Shown: positions 56,845 to 64,000 of the stretch, piece by piece
Position numbering within the stretch: position 1 is the first letter of the stretch
Layout of the letters: every line of letters begins with the position of its first letter
From: Notospermus geniculatus
Taxonomy: Eukaryota; Nemertea; Pilidiophora; Heteronemertea; Lineidae
NCBI GenBank assembly: GCA_002633025.1
Contig: NMRB01000417.1
Span: 267,174-331,173, forward strand
DNA: 64,000 nt
Direction of reading: 5' to 3'
The notes under the pieces: model-generated
What the model saw: the letters and a program-made list of their open reading frames with translations, nothing else
Told to the model about the DNA's origin: nothing
Databases searched by the model: none
Made by a program: the position numbers and the translations under genes

Positions 56845-57190
56845 GTTCTTGTTAGGACTATTTACCGGTACAACGTTTTAATATAAAATTTCAAATAGCA
56901 AACAAAATCCTAAATAGTCAATCTTTCATAGGTCGTTCTAAACAGTCAGAAATACCTCTCTTGTTGGCCAAGTTCTTGGCAGGACTACAAACACTTTAAT
57001 TAAAATTTTGGACTGCAAACAAAGTCCATGTTACCAGGATAGTCAATCGTTCACAGCACTTTCTAAACATTCAGAAAACCCTCCCATAGTTGTTCTTGGC
57101 AGGACTACTAACGACACTTTAATTAAAATTTCGAAACTCAAACAATAAAGTCCACATTACCTGAATTGTCAATTAACTTGACTAAATCCT
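56845..57190. repeat. Tandem repeat of about 123 bp, three units
   Basis: Units begin gttcttgttaggactatt (56845), gttcttggcaggactaca (56972) and gttcttggcaggactact (57092). Each continues with actttaattaaaatttt-like and gtcaatc/gttc-like landmarks. Confidence 0.8.
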
Positions 57191-57551
57191 CAGGGTCCAT
57201 CACGCTGTCATCCGATTCCAAACAGGCATCGTAGAATGTTAAGAATTCCATCGTGTCAAAAAACAAAACGAGGATTTCCAATTAGGGTCGTTTGCTCATC
57301 ACCTAGTGCAAATTGTGGCACATCTGGAGTTCACAGTCAATTCCCACTGCTAAGTCAGTCATCTTTCCAGTTTTATCCACCTTCAGTTCTATCAGGGAAA
57401 AGTCGCAAGAATGTAAGCATTTGATATCTTCTCGTCTTGTGATAGGAATTTCATTGTTCATATTTTCAATTGTTTGACTTGATAATCCACAAAAATGTTC
57501 TTTTTCAATTTTTCATGCTGCAAAATGAAAATTTGGTAACTGGAACACCGG

Positions 57552-58152
57552 TATAGTGGAACCCCTCTACTAAGGACACCTTTAGCAGGGTTTCCTCCAG
57601 GATTTCCTTTGAGGGCACTGTGCTAAAAACATTTCTACGAATATTGTAACCAAATTAATAAATTAACTCATCTGCTCAGTCTCAGGTTCAAGCAGACAGA
57701 ATCTTCTGCTGAAATTATCTAAAATCCTTGAGGATGAATTGGAAAGATTTTGGAGAAACATTCTTCAGATGGTTGATAGGAACAATCTTTCTTCAAATAT
57801 TTTTCAATTTAATACCATGCGAGAAAATGTTGTCAGAAGATGCCGTCTGCTGGATTCTGGGGGTGGATGAGTTTTAAGTCAAGTGAATTTGTCTATTTCC
57901 AAAAAAATTATATAATTTTCACAAATTTTTTTAGGGTACTGTAAAGTACCTTGACTACTTCAAGGGTACTTTTTCAGTAGTCAAAGTACCCTCTGGTGGA
58001 ACGCCCTGCTTTAGGATAGATGCTGTCCGTAATTGAGAAGTGTCCTGATTACAGAGGTCACAATGAATAGAAATGACCAATATTGGACAGAACATCGGTG
58101 TCCCAAATAGAAAGGTGTCCTCCTAGCAGAGGTGTCTACTATCATGCTATAA
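57552..58152. mobile_element. pogo-like MITE split by a TIR element
   Basis: The left end has acccctctactaaggacacc and the right end the reverse complement of acacctctgctaggaggaca. The 413-bp element at 57596-58008 sits inside, and removing it rejoins ggacacctttag with gatagatgctgtcc. Confidence 0.65.
57596..58008. mobile_element. 413-bp CAGGG-TIR element, 6-bp TSD CTTTAG
   Basis: The left end is cagggtttcctccagga and the right end the reverse complement of cagggcgttccaccagaggg. CTTTAG flanks it at 57590-57595 and 58009-58014. The inner right part (aagtaccctctggtgg) matches the end at about 8360. No coding capacity was seen. Confidence 0.85.
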
Positions 58153-58750
58153 AGGGAGGTCCATGTGGAATATGGCCCAGTAGGCAGTGAAGCAAGTGAC
58201 AGTGAAGAAATGGTTGTTAATCCATCTTCAAATAAACAACATTTTTATGATCATTTTTTGACATCACTGAACATTGAGTTTTGAGTAAGCATCAAAATCA
58301 GCATCATCAGGCCTCTGTTTTATTATCATGATGTTTTTCTCGGCAGATGCATGGCCCTCAGAGTCACCAACCAAAAACCAGACTGATCTGCACCACTAGC
58401 TACCGAAACAAATGGAACCACTGACTGAGCGAACCTGAACCATTCGATTCCTTCTTCAGCATCTCAATGAGGTATCCCCTCCTCCATCACTGAGCACCTG
58501 CCAATCAATCAATGTCAATCACCAATCCAATTAGATTAATGTAAATTACCTGTGGCTGTCTGTGAGGAAGCAATAGAACTGTAGCTAATTTGACTTGCGA
58601 GGGAAAGCGAAAGATGGGATTTAATATCCGTATCCAGGCAAAAAATGATTTTGCTTTGATTTGGATGCGTATAAGATAGGCAACTGCAACAGTAGAGACA
58701 TCCTTCTTTGGGATGGAAGCTACTTGCATTCTGCAAGGTGTGTATTACTG

Positions 58751-58764
58751 CAGTGACGTCACTG
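58751..58764. promoter_or_regulatory. Perfect 14-bp CRE palindrome
   Basis: cagTGACGTCActg is fully self-complementary. Isolated; function unknown. Confidence 0.3.
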
Positions 58765-58967
58765 TCAGTTATAGCCCATAACTATGCTTACAACTTGGTG
58801 CCATCCCTAAGAATATGTTTATTTGTGTAACCTTACCCGAGGGTTTATACAATAGGTAGGCAGGTAAAAAATAATTTTTGTTCATTTTCAGTGATTTTCT
58901 TGGTCAAAATAAAAGAAAAGGTATAAAATGACAATAAAAACTTTCCAGTTGGATGTTTTTGATGGAG

Positions 58968-59225
58968 AAGCCACGGTGGTCTAGTGGTTCAGGTCTCCGA
59001 CTTGCGGTCAGAGGGTCCCGGGTTCGAATCCCACTGTGGCGGGAGACTTTGGGCAAGTCTCTGCCTTACTGGCCTCTCTCATCCAGGGTACCGGTCGGAA
59101 CAGTACTGAATGAGCCGCTCATCCAAGTTCTACTGAAAGGTTTCAGGACAGACCGGGGCTAAAGTGTAAAGTAGGATGACACCTAACCCCTGTTGATATC
59201 AGACTATCAAAACTTCAAACTTTTT
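58968..59225 (+). mobile_element. CORE-like SINE (SINE-V), slightly deleted
   Basis: Head gaagccacggtggtctagtg and B box gggttcgaatcccac, then gactttgggcaagtctctgc. Part of the middle is missing (cctctctcatccagggtacc), and the 3' part is intact (ctgaaaggtttcaggacaga; gttgatatcagactatc). Confidence 0.9.
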
Positions 59226-59517
59226 AATGCAACATACCGATGAACATTTGAGCTAGTTTTGATGCGCAATCCTTTGGAAGCAATTGCCTAGAAGATTTTC
59301 AATCCGATACTTCTAGGTTTGATCCGTTCGTTTTGTGTTATTGCCCGAATGGTAATGAGTTGGATGACTCTCTACAATCTCTAGTCATCGTGAAATTAAT
59401 TGATTAATTACATTCTCCATAATTAGTTTATCATTTGATTGCTCTTAAAGTACCTATGTGTACCCTACAAGCCTGCAGTCATACTACGATAGACATTGGA
59501 TTTGTATTTGTCTGCAT

Positions 59518-59666
59518 GTTTCCCTCAGGGCTGAAGCCAAAGAATCTTTGCCCTGGTAAGTATATGGAAGAGGCCATCACAAGCTACTCATGTTCCTCAC
59601 TTGGATGGGGTCTTTTACTTGCCCTTGCAAAGGAACAAGGTACAAGGCACCATGATTTCTGTCCCA
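59518..59666 (-). mobile_element. SINE-A, 5'-truncated, minus strand
   Basis: gtttccctcagggctgaagc at the 3' end, then ttcctcacttggatggggtc and gcccttgcaaaggaac. Head absent. It faces a full SINE-A copy 35 bp away. Confidence 0.9.
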
Positions 59667-59700
59667 ATTCATGCCTGCATCAGCAACCAATCTTCAAAAC

Positions 59701-59970
59701 AGCCCCTATAGCCGAGTGGTTATCAGGTCAGCTAAACAGGCAGCAGGTCCCGGGTTCAAATCCCGGGCCATGTGGGACTAATCATCCCTGGGTCTTCAGT
59801 CCATCCCATGGGACAGTAAGCCATGGTGCCCGTGTCCCTTCGCAAGGGCAAGTAAAAGACCCATCCAAGTGAGGAACATGAGTAGCTTGAGATGGCCTCT
59901 TCTGTACTTGTTCCACGGCCAAAAATGCTTGGCTTCACCTCTGATGGAAACATACAAATACAAATACAAA
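59701..59970 (+). mobile_element. SINE-A, full length, best copy
   Basis: The A box tatagccgagtggttatcag and B box gggttcaaatccc are well kept. The body is catgtgggactaatcatccc, cgcaagggcaagtaaaagac and gatggcctcttctgtacttg, and the tail is a short caaata repeat. This is the best guide to the family's structure. Confidence 0.95.
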
Positions 59971-60191
59971 GTCTCTTCAAAAGGAATCAGTCACTCATAA
60001 TGGACACTGGCACTAATATGAACCAAAATATTACCCATCATTATCATCTCTTTATCATCTCCATCAACTTTACAAAATACATGTACCCGCACAAAATCTA
60101 CGAAAATCTGACTATACCAAAGCAACATCCAAGAATCCTTGTTGATCATTACATAATCACACACATACTGAACTGGAGACAAATATTTCCA

Positions 60192-60271
60192 CTTCGAAAT
60201 GATGCTGTACTTTGACCCCTTCGAAATGACACGATACTTCGACCCTTAAAATGAGTCAGTACTTCGACCCC
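60192..60271. repeat. Tandem repeat of about 27 bp, three units
   Basis: ttcgaaatga plus gtactttgacccc recurs as ttcgaaatgacacgatactt and ttaaaatgagtcagtacttc. Confidence 0.75.
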
Positions 60272-60985
60272 TTTCTCCTTCTGCATCAGAATCCATGAGC
60301 ATCACATTTTGAAAATATTAATCACCTCCTTGCATCACCATCATCAAAACATGAGCACGAAAGAACACAAGAATTGAGATATCCAACGACACCTTGTCAA
60401 AAATTTACCTAAAATTGCATCCTAATCCACCGAAATTGCTCCGTGCGAGTTCATCAAAAGTGTTCAACTGTACTTGGTGGACAGATGGGATGGTTATCTT
60501 CCTGTTCAACGTCAGCCTCCCAGGTACAGAGGGGTCAGGCGCGGTGTCTATTGTGTCCCAATCACGTCTTTATATTTGAGAATTCAGGTGAGGTCTTGAA
60601 TTAGACTCTGGATTAGTCCAAGTGTGGTGGAGGAGGGGCACGCCGAAAAAGTTGATGGAATTCTTAAGAAATTGAAAGACAATGGAAAAAGGTCTCTTTT
60701 CATGCTAGATTGATCTGCTTCTAGACTATGGGACAATAAAGAATAGACACTGACGAAGGAAATTTATATTGTGAAAGAAAATTGACAAAAATTTTAATAG
60801 ATATTAGATGGAAATGAATGATCATTAACACGTAGAATTCAGAAGGGTACGTTTATTGTTCAGTCTTTTTTCACCAGTTCTTTGACTTCATATATTTCCA
60901 GTATAGGGCCTAATAGTTACCGTAATTTCACTTTTCAAAGGCCAGTCAGCAATGCTCAGCTAGGTCCTTCAGATCTGACAGCAAT

Positions 60986-61232
60986 ATAGACGATTCTCGA
61001 ATTCGCAGATCTGTGCACTTCCGCCAAAATCGCTACCACAACCTCGGTCTGAAACTGAATGACGCGACGCAGAGAACCCCACGACAGTGACTTCGACGAC
61101 GTTGCGTCAGAGTCAACCATTGCTGAATCATGGATTGCGTCACGTCAGCTGGTTTCAGACCGAGGTTGTGTTTGCGATTTCGGCGGAAGTGCGCAGATCT
61201 TTATCATTTACGTCAATTTGGGATTTGTCTAT
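60986..61232. mobile_element. MITE-3, copy 4 (opposite orientation of ends)
   Basis: It starts tagacgattctcgaattcgc and ends acgtcaatttgggatttgtc then ta, so its ends are swapped relative to the copies at 29.9 and 51.7 kb. The palindromic halves are intact. Confidence 0.9.
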
Positions 61233-61952
61233 TGGTTGATTTGAGGTATTGTAGGAGGAAACTGGAGATCCTGGAGTTAAATTGCACTTAAGGGAGTCTC
61301 ACTCTCTCTGCAGGAACAGAAATTGAACCAACGACCTCAGAGGTGAAAAGCACTGACGGTGCAAGGTCAAACATTCCGGCCCCTTTTTTCATGCATATAA
61401 TGAGAACTCCTCATCCCCAGCAACATTATATCACGGATCGTGTCAAATTTGTAATCACAATACCCAGAATGTTACTAAGCCGGTGACGAAATAAAGACAT
61501 CAATTTTAAGATGACGTATCAGGGCCACTTTCATTCATCGTGTAATTAATGTTCGAAATTTAGAATGTGTAGGTTAAAAAGAGGGCGTGGAACAATGTAT
61601 TCAACAATTTTTGAGAGGAAATTGCAACAAAATGTGACAAAGGGGGAAGAAATTCAGCAATCACCACAACTTTCAGGTCAAAGTGAACCTTTATGTAGAA
61701 TACATAACATTTGAATTATTCACATTTTTTTCTCGTGACAATGGCAAAAACATTAACTACAAATCAGGTTTGCCAAAACAACCTGGAAAAAAATTGAGTC
61801 ATCTACTTGACATGTCAAATTAATGAATAAATTTTCATCGAAAGCATATGAATTTGCATCACAAAAACAATTTTTGCTGTAATATTTGTCCAACTAAACA
61901 AAGACACTGGTGCTGAACAATTTCACTGGTCATGGAATAAATTCAAAATAAA

Positions 61953-62113
61953 TGTGACCCGTTGGCCAGAGAGCAAGTTTTGTCAATTTCAGTAGGCCTA
62001 GGCTTATTATCTGTCTTTTGTAAAATCTGAGTGATTACATTTCTTCCTTTATCTCCTGGAGATATTTTGGTTCATCCTGGTTCATATCTAGGGTTTTGCT
62101 GTGATGGGTCACA
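61953..62113. mobile_element. Possible relative of MITE-5 (TGTGACCC ends)
   Basis: tgtgacccgttggccagaga at the left and the reverse complement of tgtgacccatcacagcaaaa at the right. Only the first eight bases pair well, and no target duplication is clear. Confidence 0.4.
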
Positions 62114-63138
62114 ATAATATTGTTGTTGTTTTTGGCCAGCACAACACAGAAAAGAGACAAACTCATACATGTATGTTGTCCAAACAACATAAGACAAACA
62201 ACATAAGATACTAGTCTATTCCTACATAAGTGCTTCTACAATGTAGCATAGAGGAAGGTCACGTAAGAATATTCCACAAAATATTCTCAAAATTTTGATT
62301 TCAACCCCAAGAACTGCTTTTTCATCAAAAGCAAGCTCCCTGCAAAGAATATTCAAAGTAAACAAAGCACAACCCAAGGGTCAGTAACGGCCCAAAATCA
62401 AGCAATAATGATTAGAAGAAAATGGAGAAATGATTAAAATTCTTGATCCATTCAATTTCTAAAATGAACCATTGGCAAATTACCACTGAAACTAAAGAAA
62501 CAAAATAACACTGCAGAAAAAATTGCAGTGACGCTCTTAGCGTTTAATGGGGGTCAAAGGTGTTGGGCGAAAAATGTTTGTGGGAACCGAGAACGCTGTG
62601 AAAAGGTGACCATTCGTGGTAGCTGACCGTTACAATGGCAGGAGGGTGCGGCAGCTGGTCCAGTGAACTCTGAAGGACACTCAATTATTGTCCGTGACTT
62701 CAAAGAAAGACAGATTGTCATACCGCTTTTTTTGTATAAGGGCAGGAGTTCGGGGGTCTGAAATCCCCATAATTTTACAAAGGGGCACACGTCCGTGGGT
62801 TTGATTGTCTGGGATGACGATGAGAGATAAAGCGGTGGAAATTTTGGAAGCGGTCAGATCTTGGTTTGGCAGATCCCCTCCGAAGGACGGAGGGTGGCCG
62901 TGGCAATTTTCCCTTCATCAGCTTATATGGCTCCTGTAGTCCCCAGATCCAGACCCATGTCCAAATTATTGGGAATCAATCCTTCTCTGTTACTGGCCGA
63001 TGGAATAGCCTGCCAAATATCACAGATTTTCATCTCTGATGCACACCCAACTCCCTGCACGCCTGATTTTCACAGTGGCTGAAGACCTGACTGAGGATTT
63101 TTGAAACTTTAATTGATGTCAATATCTGATTTTCAAGA
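62114..63138. other. Low-repeat DNA, no gene recognised
   Basis: The short frames at 62554-62790 and 62861-63082 have no known motif. Confidence 0.35.
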
Positions 63139-63384
63139 GACAATTTTCAAATTAACGTAAATGACGAAGATCTGCGCACATCCGCCAAAATCGCAACCAT
63201 AACCTCGGTCTGAAACTGAATGATGCAACGCAGAGAACCCCACGACAGTGACTTCGACGACGTTGCGTCAGCATCGACCATTGCTGAATCATGGATTGCA
63301 TCACGTCAGCTGGTTTCAGATCGAGGTTGTGGTTGCGATTTCGGCGGAAGTGCACAGATCTGCGAATTTGAGAATCATCCATTC
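63139..63384. mobile_element. MITE-3, copy 5
   Basis: gacaattttcaaattaacgt at the left and gcgaatttgagaatcatcca at the right. The halves caaccataacctcggtctga and cagatcgaggttgtggttgc pair. Confidence 0.9.
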
Positions 63385-63732
63385 AAGGAAAATTTCATAA
63401 ACTTCCATCAAATAAACTTTAGTGCATCTCACTGCACCCATCAACTGCAAAGCAGATGAACCCCATGATCTGCACCAAAAGCAATTTTCATCCTATACCA
63501 ATAACAGACAAAAAATATAGATCATTAGCATGAAAATCGGGTCCCACAATTACCAGATGTTGACTTGGTCAGGACACAAGTGGTACTTGGGTACACCTGT
63601 GAGGTAACAAGGCAAGGAGAGGTACTCAACGCCACGAGCCATCACCGTACCTCATGCTAGTACGGCGCAAGCGTACAGATTCATGTCTGTGTATGAGATG
63701 ATCTCACTGCCTTGTGAGCTGATTGCTGCGAT

Positions 63733-63885
63733 GCCTTGAAAGCCTAGTGGTATCACGTCCGCTTAGTATGCGGCAGGACCCAGGTTCAAGTCCCGGGCCA
63801 TGTGGGATTAATCATCCCTGGCTGTTCACGTCCGTTGCAAGAGACAGTAAGCCGTGGTGCCTTGTATCTCGTGTCTTTGGACACA
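63733..63885 (+). mobile_element. SINE-A, 3'-truncated, plus strand
   Basis: A box aaagcctagtggtatcacg, B box aggttcaagtcccgggcc, body catgtgggattaatcatccc up to cttgtatctcgtgtctttgg. It then passes into an unrelated direct repeat (gcacacccacataggtttta ... accacacagattttagctca) that runs to the window end. Confidence 0.85.
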
Positions 63886-64000
63886 GATGAGGCAGCACAC
63901 CCACATAGGTTTTAGCTCAGAGATGGAAATCGTCTCTGTGAGTCAGATAGTGGACATAAAGCTTTGAGAGATGGGGTAGCACCACACAGATTTTAGCTCA

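Noticed and set aside
59701-59775. Functional tRNA gene
   Set aside because: A and B boxes are present, but acceptor pairing is poor and the sequence continues into a SINE-A body found in many places.

Overview
This window looks like non-coding DNA from a marine invertebrate animal. I could not recognise a single protein-coding gene with confidence. The open frames are short, mostly under 145 codons, carry no domain I know, and often sit inside tandem repeats or span runs of N. The content points to a metazoan: several families of tRNA-derived SINEs, one with a middle region resembling the CORE-SINE domain; many short terminal-inverted-repeat (TIR) elements; diverged minisatellites; and a dispersed element with a (CGACGG)n tract near its end, a type I associate with marine invertebrates. 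I cannot name the phylum. Two assembly gaps (22318-22775 and 34978-35349) and single Ns at 50700 and 54142 limit what can be read.

Layout. 0-5 kb: a truncated SINE, a possible decayed transposase relic on the minus strand (about 960-1560), and a 26-bp minisatellite ending in a perfect palindrome. 5.2-8.4 kb: a nest of transposons several levels deep. 8.4-16.5 kb: a mosaic of three repeat families, two TIR elements, a CRE/forkhead-like motif cluster at 12.3-12.7 kb, and two tandem arrays (about 180 bp and 54 bp periods). 16.5-21.8 kb: mostly sequence without recognisable repeats. 21.9-23.3 kb: a 1.4 kb TIR element holding the first gap. 24-26 kb: a SINE with an AAT-rich tail, then 40-bp and about 58-bp minisatellites. 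26.4-34.3 kb: the least repetitive stretch, interrupted by a SINE-in-SINE, a pogo-like miniature element and two other miniature elements. 36.3-41.6 kb: a near-identical tandem duplication of about 2.5 kb, each copy carrying its own private insertions. 42-52 kb: SINEs, about 68-bp and 53-bp minisatellites, miniature elements nested in one another, and a foldback repeat. 52-64 kb: more low-repeat DNA, a 413-bp TIR element inserted in a pogo-like element, an inverted SINE pair, and palindromic miniature elements.

Most interesting result. Five unrelated-looking elements (5460-6819, 21940-23333, 32170-32342, 46089-46227, 57596-58008) share a design: termini CAG...CTG (one with CTG at its left end) and exact 5- or 6-bp target duplications (AGGGAG, CTTTCG, ATCAG, AAGTC, CTTTAG). 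The two long ones also have subterminal arrays of a short motif (TGTCAC or GTACAAT). This suggests several families moved by one related transposase type, perhaps hAT-like with short target duplications. The tandem duplication works as a natural insertion record: it shows an empty and a filled site for one element, a possible excision scar for another, and two unrelated insertions at the same target position.
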